Assembly (NCBI GenBank): GCA_947169005.1
Contig: CAMVOG010000125.1
Location: 1 to 7,135 of the forward strand
Direction: 5' to 3'
DNA length: 7,135 bases
Source: an uncultured Clostridia bacterium
Lineage (GTDB): Bacteria; Bacillota; Clostridia; Oscillospirales; Oscillospiraceae
Positions 1 to 7,003 of this stretch are shown here, piece after piece. The translations under genes and the position numbers were made by a program. Below the pieces are notes generated by a model. It searched no databases. It was not told where the DNA came from and worked only from the letters and a program-made list of their open reading frames with translations. Within the stretch, counting starts at the first letter, position 1. Each line of letters opens with the position of its first letter.

Positions 1-66
1 GTAGTCGAAGGATCTTCGTTCCCGGGAAGCGTCTGCGAAAGATTCTTCGCTGCGCTCAGAATGGCA
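1..66. repeat. Interspersed palindromic repeat, copy A (cut by window edge)
   Basis: These bases match 7027-7092 closely: the first 60 positions differ at only three sites (13, 21 and 32), and similarity fades after the shared CGCTCAGAATG. A small stem (CGAAG at 6-10 pairing with CTTCG at 14-18) is kept in both copies. The other arm of the larger palindrome, visible in the full copy at 7004-7026, would lie outside the window. It looks like a non-coding, MITE-like or REP-like intergenic repeat. No protein is encoded. Confidence 0.8.
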
Positions 67-70
67 GGGG

Positions 71-137
71 ACCTCTCCTACAGGAACGTTGATTCCAGCA
101 GCATATTTTATTTCTTATTTCTTATTTTCTTTTGCTC
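71..137. repeat. 3'-flanking repeat module downstream of the second permease
   Basis: Read on the minus strand just after the stop codon, this stretch has an A-rich run of AAATAAG/AAATAAA units, then ATGCTGCTGGAATCAAC, then a GTAGG-containing GC-rich tail. The same series follows the stop of the upstream permease gene at 3323-3392. Bases 88-137 correspond to 3341-3392 with only small differences in the A-rich part. It is either a retained piece of the tandem duplication or an independent intergenic repeat family. No convincing hairpin plus U-tract terminator is visible. Confidence 0.7.
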
Positions 138-3100
138 CTACTCCTTCACCTGCAGCAGCTCCAATGGGGCTTTTTTCGTTACGGATACCGCCGCAATAAA
201 AGACGCGGCGATGCAGGAAGCAAGGTGCGCGGCAAAATACAAAGCGATTGGGCCCGGCGCGGTCCCGCGCATGGCGCCGGACGCCGGGAAGAGTACAAGC
301 GCCGCGAGGAAAATGCCCAGGCCGCAAAGCGTGATCTGGTCCAGGCACAGCATCAGACGGGTGCGGCGTTTCGTGGCGCCGAGGATGCGCAGCAGCGCCG
401 CCTCCTGCGTGCCGTGCAGAATAACGACGGCGGGTATCACGCCGCCCAGGAGGAGCGCCACCGCAAAGGCAATGGGGTAGAGCGTCTCCATGAGCCTGTA
501 GATCTGATAGCTGCGGTCCGCTTCGGAGGTGTCCATGGAAAAGCCGATCCCTCCCCTTGCAAAAAGCGCCGCGTAGCCGCGAAATTCTTCGGCCCGGTGG
601 TAATCGGCCAGGACGTATTCCGCCGTGTCGAGCTCCAGGGAGCCGTCCATTAGAATGCCATAGAAGCGCCATGCGGCCAGGGAGCCATACAGCTTCGGTT
701 CCTCCTCTTCTGAAATGCCCGCCACAGTCGGGCTGGCCGCGGTCTCGTAATAGACAGTTAGCAGAGTCTCATAGTTCTCCTCCGGGTCGTTGGCCATCAG
801 CGTGAACAGAAAGTCCTTCCGGGTCACCCGCAGCTTTTGTCCCAACGCCAGCCCAAGGGCGTCCGCCAGGCCCCGGGAGACGACGCAGGCGCTGCCTGGC
901 CCACTCAGAAGCTCCGGCCCGCTGCCCTCCCGAAAGCGCACCTCCGCCCCGCAGGACCGGGACAGGTCATTCGTCAGCACGACGGTCATGGGCATGAAGT
1001 CGGATTCCGCCTGGGGTTGCACGTATTCATAAAAGGGCGCGTCCCCCACAAAGCCGCTGTTTTCGATCTCCCGCGTCTGTTCATAAGGCAGGCCGTTGAC
1101 AAAGCGGGCCTTGATCTCGATGCTTTGGTATTGGCTCGCGCTTGCTTCCCGCAGGAGAGTAAGAAAGCCCATCCCCAGGCAGAGGATCAGCGCCAGGAGC
1201 AGGCAAAGCCCCGTTCGCGGGATCGTTCTCCGATGCCTCCGGAGAACGTAACGCAGGGCGTGAGGCAGCTTGACAGATCGGCTCCCTGACGCCGCGCCGT
1301 CAAAAGCGAAAACCGCCGGGGCCTTGAAAACGAAGCACGGGGGAGCTTTCACTCTTGCTTTTCGCCTTGGCCGCTCCCCATGCAAAAGGACCATGACGCT
1401 CTGCCTGCCAAGAAGACTGAGCTCAGCCCGGTCCATACCTGCCGTGAGCAAGAAAACGGCGCAGCCTCCCGCCAGGACCGCCCAAGGGGAAAATGAGGCC
1501 CCATAGGTCCCCGCCGCCCGGCCATGGAAAGCCAGCGGCGCCAGCAGACTGCCCGCGCACGTCCCCGTGACGAGCATACCAAGCAGCGGCAGGAACAGCG
1601 CAGCCGCCGCCTTTTTTGCGGGGCAGCCCAGGGCCCTCTGCAGCGCGTATTCCTGTTTCTTGCGCCGGATGAACAGATACACCACCAGGCTGGAAACCAA
1701 CAGGGCCGCCGCTGCAAATGCAGCCGCCTTCAGCCCCGAAAGCCGCCGTGAACGCTGGAATTCCGCCTCCACCGCAGGCCACCCGCCGTCCGAAAAGGAG
1801 CAGGCGATCCCCCTGCTTTCCAACCTGGGCAGCAGCGTCTTCTGCACCCCGGCGATGTCCTTCGCTTCCGTGACGACGAAGCTCAGTTCCCCGGCCTTCA
1901 AGGGCCGGCCTGCAAGCGCGTCCTCCGATACGGGGAGGAAGGACAGGGGCACAAAAACCGCGTTTTCCCCGTAGGCCAGGAACTGCTCCCCATAGCTGCT
2001 TTTGCTGGGGTCCGCTTCCAGATAGGTGCCCACGATCTCAAATTCCTGTTCGACCCAGTTTTCCGCAAAGCGCTGGGCCGATGAAGCCACCGCCCCCAAG
2101 GGGGCGTATTGCTCAAAGAGCCGATCTCCCAGGCTCAGCTTCAGGCTGTCGCCGGGCCCGAGCCCATTGGCTGCTGCAAAGGCCTGGCTCACGACGCAGA
2201 CGGGCTTTCCCGCCGCGTCGTCCGCGGCCGAGAGGAAGCGGCCCCGGGCGGGCAGCAGCTTCCCCTCCCAGGCGGAGCGGATGGCCCCCATGTCACCGGT
2301 ATAGACCACGTCCAGAGTGCGGCGGTCCGCCTCCGTGAGCTCGATCAGGCGGCGAAGGGGCGCGAAATCCGCCGTGTTCAGATAATCCTCCGGCTCAGCG
2401 GCCAGAGAGACGATATAGGGCCAGAAGCCGAAAAGAGCCTCGTCCCCAATCTGCACGTAGGGGTATTGGGTGGAATTATAGGCCCCCAGCTCGTCATAGC
2501 TGCCGGAGGATACGGCCGCGGGGTCCACCCGGCAGACGAAAACGTACCGCGTCCCCGGTGCAAGGGCCTCCAGCTCGGCCTCCGTCAACCTGTTCCGCAC
2601 GGTGGCCGTCAGCAGCCTGCCGTTGCCCGCCACCGTGACGAGCCCGCCCATATCCTTTGCGGGGTCTACCGCCACAAGGCCCACCTTCAGCCGCCCACTC
2701 TCATAAAAGGGCGACTGGCGCAGGCTGTCCTCCTTCCCCGCAAGAAGGCGGACGTCCTTCAACTGCAGGGTGCGGTTCCCGCCGCTGTAGCCCTGGGGAT
2801 TTCGCCCGTTGGAACGGGTCACGCCTTCCAGCGTTCCCTCCAGGATCACCCGGTCCGTATAGTTGTAGTCCGCGTAAAAGCGGCGGCGGCTGTGATTCGC
2901 AAGCCGCTCGTAGTCCGAGATCCCCGCCGTCATATAACGGGGCGCGGCGGCAAGGGCAGGCTCCGCCAGCAGCTCCCCGATCAGGTCGGTGGGCAGGTCG
3001 GGGGCGTGATAGTCCTCATAAGCGTAATAGCCGTCATAGGCCGGGTTCCCCTCCCTGTCCGAGATGAAAAAGACGGGGGTCTCCGTAGGCGTATCGGGCG

Positions 3101-3284
3101 CTTTCTCCGCCTCGACGCTCAGATAGCCGTGATACTGCCCGTAGCTGTTTTCATAGGCGTCGTGTACCGCGGCATATTCCAGGAGACCGTAGTTGAGGAA
3201 AAAGGCGGACGCCGCCAGCAGGAGGGTACACAAGGCCGTTTTGGGCAAGGAACGGAATAACTGCTTCATGACGTTCTGTTGCAT
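138..3284 (-). CDS. FtsX/MacB-type ABC transporter permease (second paralog)
   Basis: A 1048-residue membrane permease subunit, predicted to move or extract a substrate with energy from a separate ABC ATPase. Hydrophobic segments lie near residues 17-38, 518-539, 561-585, 599-620, 690-710, 936-957, 980-1001 and 1011-1034, giving two units of 1+3 helices. Each unit carries an extracytoplasmic MacB_PCD-like domain (about 40-515 and 712-930). FtsX-like coupling segments are seen at 545-554 (EYALQRALGC) and 961-975 (EAALLRILGATKRRT); the C-terminus LELLQVKE is typical of the family. The reading frame extends to a TTG at 3323, but ATG 3284 is preferred because GGGAGGG lies 9 nt upstream. An ATG at 3269, which aligns with the permease start of the paralog, lacks a binding site. 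The gene follows its paralog by 108 nt on the same strand, suggesting an operon. The substrate is unknown, and the required ATPase is not in the window. Confidence 0.9.
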   Translation of the reverse strand: MQQNVMKQLFRSLPKTALCTLLLAASAFFLNYGLLEYAAVHDAYENSYGQYHGYLSVEAEKAPDTPTETPVFFISDREGNPAYDGYYAYEDYHAPDLPTDLIGELLAEPALAAAPRYMTAGISDYERLANHSRRRFYADYNYTDRVILEGTLEGVTRSNGRNPQGYSGGNRTLQLKDVRLLAGKEDSLRQSPFYESGRLKVGLVAVDPAKDMGGLVTVAGNGRLLTATVRNRLTEAELEALAPGTRYVFVCRVDPAAVSSGSYDELGAYNSTQYPYVQIGDEALFGFWPYIVSLAAEPEDYLNTADFAPLRRLIELTEADRRTLDVVYTGDMGAIRSAWEGKLLPARGRFLSAADDAAGKPVCVVSQAFAAANGLGPGDSLKLSLGDRLFEQYAPLGAVASSAQRFAENWVEQEFEIVGTYLEADPSKSSYGEQFLAYGENAVFVPLSFLPVSEDALAGRPLKAGELSFVVTEAKDIAGVQKTLLPRLESRGIACSFSDGGWPAVEAEFQRSRRLSGLKAAAFAAAALLVSSLVVYLFIRRKKQEYALQRALGCPAKKAAAALFLPLLGMLVTGTCAGSLLAPLAFHGRAAGTYGASFSPWAVLAGGCAVFLLTAGMDRAELSLLGRQSVMVLLHGERPRRKARVKAPPCFVFKAPAVFAFDGAASGSRSVKLPHALRYVLRRHRRTIPRTGLCLLLALILCLGMGFLTLLREASASQYQSIEIKARFVNGLPYEQTREIENSGFVGDAPFYEYVQPQAESDFMPMTVVLTNDLSRSCGAEVRFREGSGPELLSGPGSACVVSRGLADALGLALGQKLRVTRKDFLFTLMANDPEENYETLLTVYYETAASPTVAGISEEEEPKLYGSLAAWRFYGILMDGSLELDTAEYVLADYHRAEEFRGYAALFARGGIGFSMDTSEADRSYQIYRLMETLYPIAFAVALLLGGVIPAVVILHGTQEAALLRILGATKRRTRLMLCLDQITLCGLGIFLAALVLFPASGAMRGTAPGPIALYFAAHLASCIAASFIAAVSVTKKAPLELLQVKE

Positions 3285-3293
3285 TGTCGCAGT

Positions 3294-3300
3294 CCCTCCC
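3294..3300 (-). promoter_or_regulatory. Ribosome binding site that sets the second permease start
   Basis: On the minus strand GGGAGGG stands 9 nt before ATG 3284. Neither the TTG at 3323 nor the ATG at 3269 has a comparable site, so this decides the start in favour of 3284. Confidence 0.7.
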
Positions 3301-3322
3301 TTCTTTCGGCTCTGCCCCTCCA

Positions 3323-3392
3323 AGCCGCCCCTACGGGCGCGTTGATTCCAGCAGCATATTTCTTATTTCTTATTTTTTATTTTGTTCCCCGC
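3323..3392. repeat. 3'-flanking repeat module between the two permease genes
   Basis: Minus-strand reading after the stop of the upstream gene gives an A-rich run of AAATAAG units, ATGCTGCTGGAATCAAC, then CGCCCGTAGGGGCG, a possible 5-bp stem with a 4-nt loop. It is the counterpart of 71-137. The GTAGGGGCGG core also occurs at 7122-7131 on the plus strand and, less completely, at 6964-6971. There is no T-run after the GC-rich stem, so it is not a clear terminator, and read-through to the second permease is plausible. Confidence 0.7.
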
Positions 3393-6300
3393 CTACTCCT
3401 TCACCTGCAGCAGCTCCAATACCCCCCGGCGCGTTACGTTCACCGCCGCGGCGCCGGAGGCGGAGACGCAGAAGGCGAAGTGGGCGGCGAGGTAGACCGC
3501 CAGAAGGCCCGCCACGGCCCGGAGCTGGGCCCCGTTCACGGCGAGGAGGGCCGCCACCGCCAGGGCCAGGCCGAAGACGCAGAGAAAGACCTGCTCCAGG
3601 CCCAGCATGGCCCGGGTCCGCCGCTTCGTCGTGCCCAGCACCCGCAGCAGCGCCGCCTCTCTCGCGCTCTGCAGAATGACGATGCCCGGCAGCACCCCGC
3701 CCAGCAGGATCGCCACGGCAAAGGCGATGGGATAAAGGGTCTCGATGAGCCGATAGGTCTGATAGATGCGGTCCGCCTCCGTCGTGTCCATGGAGAAGAG
3801 GGCGGAGCTGCCCTGGGCCTTCTGCCCGGCGTAGGAGCGGAAGGCCGTGGCCTGGTGGTAGTCCAGAAGCCGGTACTCCGCGTAGTCCAGGGCCAGGGTG
3901 GAGCCCGTGAGGGGCTTGTAGACGCCCCACATGGCGATGGGGGCGTAGACCCGCATGCCCTCCTCCTCCGCGATGCCCGCGATGGTGGTGTTCACGGCGT
4001 TGTCGTGGTAGATTTCCAGCAGCTCCTCATAGCCGAGGGTGGGGTTGCCCTCCGCAATGGCGGAAAGGGCGTCCCGCACCGTGAGCTCCAAGCGCTGCCC
4101 AAGCTCCAGCCCCAGGGTGTCCGCCAGGTCACGGGAGACGACGCAGTAGACCTTCGCCTCCCCGAACAGCTCCGGCCCCGCGCCCTCCCGGTACGTCACC
4201 TCGGCCCCGCAGACCCGGCTGAGATCATTGGTCAGCACCAGCGTATCGGGGGCGAAGTTGGATTCGCAGAGGGGATTGACATACTCGTAATAGGCCCCCT
4301 CCGCCACGAAGCCGCTTTTCTCCACCTCCAGAGCCTTCGTGTAGGAAAAGCCGTTGATGAAGCGGGGGAGTATTTCGATGTTCTGGTACAGCGCCCCGTA
4401 GGTGTCCCGCAGGACGGTGAAAAAGCCCATGGCGAAGCAGAGGATCAGCGCCAGCGCCAGGGAGAGCGAGGCTTTCAGGGGCGTGCGCCGCAGGTGACGG
4501 AAGACATAGCGCAGCACGTGCCGGGGCCCCGTGTGGGGCCGGGTCCGGACCGGGGGAAGCTCCGCCAGCCCCGTGAAGGCGGGGACCTCCGTCGCCTCCG
4601 CCACGGCTTTTTCCGCCCTTGCCCGCCGCTGGGCGGAATCCTGCAAAAGCGCCAGGGGCGGCTTCTTTGCCACCCGACGCAGGGCCAGCAGCGCCATGCC
4701 CATCAGGATCGCCAGGCTCCCCAAGAGCCCCGCCAGCACCGCCCAGAGGGGGATGGAGGCGTCCACCCGCAGGCCCAGGGCCGCGAACTCGGCTAAATTC
4801 CGCTCCGCCGTCTGCCCGGTGTAGATCACGGCGGCGGCCACGCCCAGGAACACGGCGGGCACCGCCAGGGCCAGCAGGGGCAGCAGCAGGGCGCTTTTCG
4901 CCTGCCCCGCCGGGCAGCCCAGGGCCCGCAGGACGGCGAATTCCTTTTTCTTGCGCAGGATGAAAAGATAGACCGTCAGCAGCAGGGCCAGCACCGCGGC
5001 CAGGGCGAAGGCCCCCAGCTTCAGCAGGGACAGCTCCCCCGCCTGGGTAAGCTGCTCCTCCACGGCGGGCCAGCCCCCGTCGTAGAACCAGGTGGTAAAG
5101 CCCATCTCCGCAAGGAGCGGCAGGCACTCCTCCTTGAAGGAGAGGATACTGCCCGCGTCCCCGATGACGAAGCTCAGCTCCGAGGGCTTGAAGCGGTGGG
5201 CCGCCAGCGCCTCCTCCGTCACGGGCAGGAAGGAGAGGGGCACGAAGACCGCGTTTTCCCCGTAGGCCCAGAAGCACTCCGCGTCCGTCAGCTTGTCCAG
5301 GCTCGCCTCCGCGAAGGTGCCCACGATCTCAAATTCCAGGGGCTCCGTCCAGTTGTCCGCATAGCGCTGCAGAGAAGAGGCGACCGCCCCCATGGGCGCG
5401 TACTGCTCAAAGAGCTTATCACCCAGGGAGAGGGGCAGCCTGTCGCCGAGCTCCAGGCCGTAGGCTTCCGCAAAGCTCTCCGCGATCACGCAGACGGGCC
5501 TTTTCTCCGCCACATCCTCCTCCGTCAGCAGCCTTCCCTGGATGGGCAGGAGCTTCCCGTCCAGAGCGCGCCTGGCGGTGGACATATTTTCCGCATAGAA
5601 TACGTCCAGGGTGCGCCAGTCACTGTCCGTTACCTCGATCAGCTTCCGCAGGGTCTCGAAGCGTTCCGTTTCCAGATAATCGGTCCCCTCGCCGGCAAGA
5701 GAGGTGATATAGGGCCATACGCCGCAGATCGATTCATCCCCGATATCAAGATACGGGGACTCCGCAGTCGTGAAACCTCCTCTTTCCTCCCGGCAAATCC
5801 CGTGAGCGCTTTTGAAGTGTGTGTCTACGCGGCACACGATGATATAGCGTGCTCCCGGCTCCAGCGCCTCCACCTCGTCCGTGGTCAGGATATTATTCCG
5901 GTAAAACGTAACTGTCCCAAGGGATTTTTGAAGCTTACCGCTTGCCTTTTCGGGGTCGATCACGACCGCCCCGATATTCACCTGCTTATCGTCTATGTAA
6001 AGAACCGACTGCTTTAGGGTTTCTTCCTCACCGGCTAAACAGCGGATATCCGAGAAGCGCAGCGTCATATACTTTCCCTCGCCCCGCACGATGGCGGGAA
6101 AAGGGAAGCCGGTTACATCTCTTTTCTCTTTGTACGTCCCTTCAAGAATCAGTCTTTCGTGATATGGGAAAAAAGCGTTGGGAATTTGATGGGAGTGGGT
6201 ATCGATCCGCTGATAATCGGACAGCCCCCCCGTCAGATAGCGCGGACTGACCGCGCTGATATAGGGCAGCGCGCGGATCGCCTCGATCTCCTCCTCCGTC

Positions 6301-6875
6301 AGATCCGGCTCATGGTAGTCCTCATAGGCCAGATAGCTTTCGTCGTAGGCCGGATTCGCCTCCCTGTCGGAGAGGAAAAACAGCGACGTAAATTGGGTGG
6401 TCAGCGCCGGGTCGGCCTCCCGCTGTACGATCACCGTCCCATGATATTGGGCGTAGGTGTTCTCATACTGCCGCTTTGTGATGGCGTAGTCCAGGAGGTT
6501 GTAGAGAAAGAGGAAGGAGGCCGCCGCGATGAGGATCACCGTGAGCCCCGTTTTCACGGGGCTGCGCAGCAGGGTCTTCATCCACAGGGCGGGGGAGACC
6601 GTGGCGGCGCGGGGGGCCAGGGCCTCCAGCCGTACCAGCCAGACCCGGCCCGCCGCCAGGCGATAGGTCAGCAGCCAGCCGGGAGCGGGGCGGCAGCTCC
6701 GCACCAGGTCCGTGGGGCGGGTGCCCTCCAGGGGGCCGTCGTGCCAGCCCGGGGGCAGGGGCTCCCCGGCGGCCAGCAGCTCCGCCGCCCGCCGCAGTCG
6801 CGCGGGGTCCAGTCCTCGCCGCTTTGCCCGCCGATAGTCCAGCCGAAACCGGGCGGTATAGGATAACGTATGCAT
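3393..6875 (-). CDS. YafQ-like domain fused to an FtsX/MacB-type ABC transporter permease
   Basis: An 1160-residue protein in a single open frame. Residues 1-90 resemble a YafQ/RelE-family toxin (described separately). From Met99 it is a permease paralogous to the downstream gene. TM segments are near 108-130, 617-640, 662-686, 707-731, 802-821, 1047-1069, 1091-1113 and 1118-1145. Extracytoplasmic domains span about 131-615 and 823-1045. FtsX coupling-type segments lie at 645-654 (EFAVLRALGC) and 1073-1087 (EAALLRVLGTTKRRT). Segments near 733-745 (ending PPLALLQ) and 1150-1160 (ending LELLQVKE) close the two halves. A MacB_PCD-type stretch occurs once per half (461-480 and 911-929), showing internal duplication. 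ATG 6875 is chosen because a GGAGG site lies 7 nt upstream, whereas Met99 has none. Topology puts the extra domain in the cytoplasm, where the ABC ATPase would dock. The permease call is firm, the fusion call moderately firm, the substrate unknown. Confidence 0.88.
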   Translation of the reverse strand: MHTLSYTARFRLDYRRAKRRGLDPARLRRAAELLAAGEPLPPGWHDGPLEGTRPTDLVRSCRPAPGWLLTYRLAAGRVWLVRLEALAPRAATVSPALWMKTLLRSPVKTGLTVILIAAASFLFLYNLLDYAITKRQYENTYAQYHGTVIVQREADPALTTQFTSLFFLSDREANPAYDESYLAYEDYHEPDLTEEEIEAIRALPYISAVSPRYLTGGLSDYQRIDTHSHQIPNAFFPYHERLILEGTYKEKRDVTGFPFPAIVRGEGKYMTLRFSDIRCLAGEEETLKQSVLYIDDKQVNIGAVVIDPEKASGKLQKSLGTVTFYRNNILTTDEVEALEPGARYIIVCRVDTHFKSAHGICREERGGFTTAESPYLDIGDESICGVWPYITSLAGEGTDYLETERFETLRKLIEVTDSDWRTLDVFYAENMSTARRALDGKLLPIQGRLLTEEDVAEKRPVCVIAESFAEAYGLELGDRLPLSLGDKLFEQYAPMGAVASSLQRYADNWTEPLEFEIVGTFAEASLDKLTDAECFWAYGENAVFVPLSFLPVTEEALAAHRFKPSELSFVIGDAGSILSFKEECLPLLAEMGFTTWFYDGGWPAVEEQLTQAGELSLLKLGAFALAAVLALLLTVYLFILRKKKEFAVLRALGCPAGQAKSALLLPLLALAVPAVFLGVAAAVIYTGQTAERNLAEFAALGLRVDASIPLWAVLAGLLGSLAILMGMALLALRRVAKKPPLALLQDSAQRRARAEKAVAEATEVPAFTGLAELPPVRTRPHTGPRHVLRYVFRHLRRTPLKASLSLALALILCFAMGFFTVLRDTYGALYQNIEILPRFINGFSYTKALEVEKSGFVAEGAYYEYVNPLCESNFAPDTLVLTNDLSRVCGAEVTYREGAGPELFGEAKVYCVVSRDLADTLGLELGQRLELTVRDALSAIAEGNPTLGYEELLEIYHDNAVNTTIAGIAEEEGMRVYAPIAMWGVYKPLTGSTLALDYAEYRLLDYHQATAFRSYAGQKAQGSSALFSMDTTEADRIYQTYRLIETLYPIAFAVAILLGGVLPGIVILQSAREAALLRVLGTTKRRTRAMLGLEQVFLCVFGLALAVAALLAVNGAQLRAVAGLLAVYLAAHFAFCVSASGAAAVNVTRRGVLELLQVKE
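6606..6875 (-). other. Degenerate YafQ/RelE-type toxin-like domain (residues 1-90 of the fusion)
   Basis: The order of elements follows YafQ: an opening strand with LSYTARFRLDYRRAKRRG (compare Y-x-x-x-F/Y-x-x-D-x-K-x-A-x-K-R in the family), a helix ending AELLAAGEPLPP, then HDGPLEG, PGWLLTYRL and the strand RVWLVRLE. Aligned by eye to E. coli YafQ, the Trp after the P-D pair (W67 here) and the late Arg (R82) are kept. His50 becomes G47, His63 becomes R62, Asp67 becomes G66 and His87 becomes L86, and the closing H-x-x-x-F tail is absent. The mRNA-cleaving activity known for YafQ is therefore probably lost. No DinJ/RelB-like antitoxin frame precedes it. It may act as a protein or RNA docking module, or be a relic. 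Confidence 0.65.
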
Positions 6876-6880
6876 AAGAA

Positions 6881-6888
6881 CACCTCCG
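6881..6888 (-). promoter_or_regulatory. Strong ribosome binding site of the fusion gene
   Basis: CGGAGGTG on the minus strand places the GGAGG core 7 nt before ATG 6875. This supports translation starting with the toxin-like domain rather than at the permease-aligned Met99 (6581), where the preceding 30 nt are C-rich and lack any purine-rich site. Confidence 0.85.
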
Positions 6889-6892
6889 GAAG

Positions 6893-6920
6893 GAAATTGG
6901 AAATTGAAAATGTGAAATTG
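6893..6920. repeat. Short GAAATTG repeats in the leader
   Basis: Three copies of GAAATTG at 6893-6899, 6900-6906 and 6914-6920 form an AT-rich island between the GC-rich upstream block and the ribosome binding site. Read on the minus strand it is CAATTTC repeated. It may be the transcribed leader of the fusion gene or simply a low-complexity spacer. I cannot pick out a convincing -35/-10 pair. Confidence 0.6.
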
Positions 6921-6951
6921 CGGTGGCCGCCTGCGGCGGGATTTGATTTGG

Positions 6952-6969
6952 GGGGCGGAAAAACGCCCC
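6952..6969. repeat. Perfect GC-rich hairpin (6-bp stem, 6-nt loop)
   Basis: GGGGCG at 6952-6957 pairs perfectly with CGCCCC at 6964-6969 around GAAAAA. With the following TAC it includes the CGCCCCTAC core shared, in either orientation, with 3326-3334 and 7121-7128. No T-run follows on either strand, so it fits an intergenic repeat arm better than a factor-independent terminator. Confidence 0.55.
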
Positions 6970-7003
6970 TACACCACTGCATCCCCATGTCCGATACGCC
7001 CCC

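Noticed and set aside
105..137. Terminator U-tract or CRISPR-like repeats in the A/T-rich TATTTCT units
   Set aside because: No GC stem sits directly before the run, and the units are short with no spacers; it is low-complexity sequence shared with 3359-3385.
3285..3323. TTG start at 3323 for the second permease, adding 13 residues
   Set aside because: It lacks a ribosome binding site and would translate through the GGGAGGG that serves ATG 3284.
2109..4796. Long plus-strand open frames of 383 and 505 codons opposite the permeases
   Set aside because: They run antisense to well-supported permease genes, are rich in Arg, Gly, Pro and Gln as expected of GC-rich shadow frames, and show no domain or binding-site support.
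6952..6969. Factor-independent terminator
   Set aside because: The stem is perfect but short and has no T-run on either strand.
6876..7003. A sigma-70 type promoter for the fusion gene
   Set aside because: A promoter is expected here, but I could not find a -35/-10 pair with proper spacing that I would defend.
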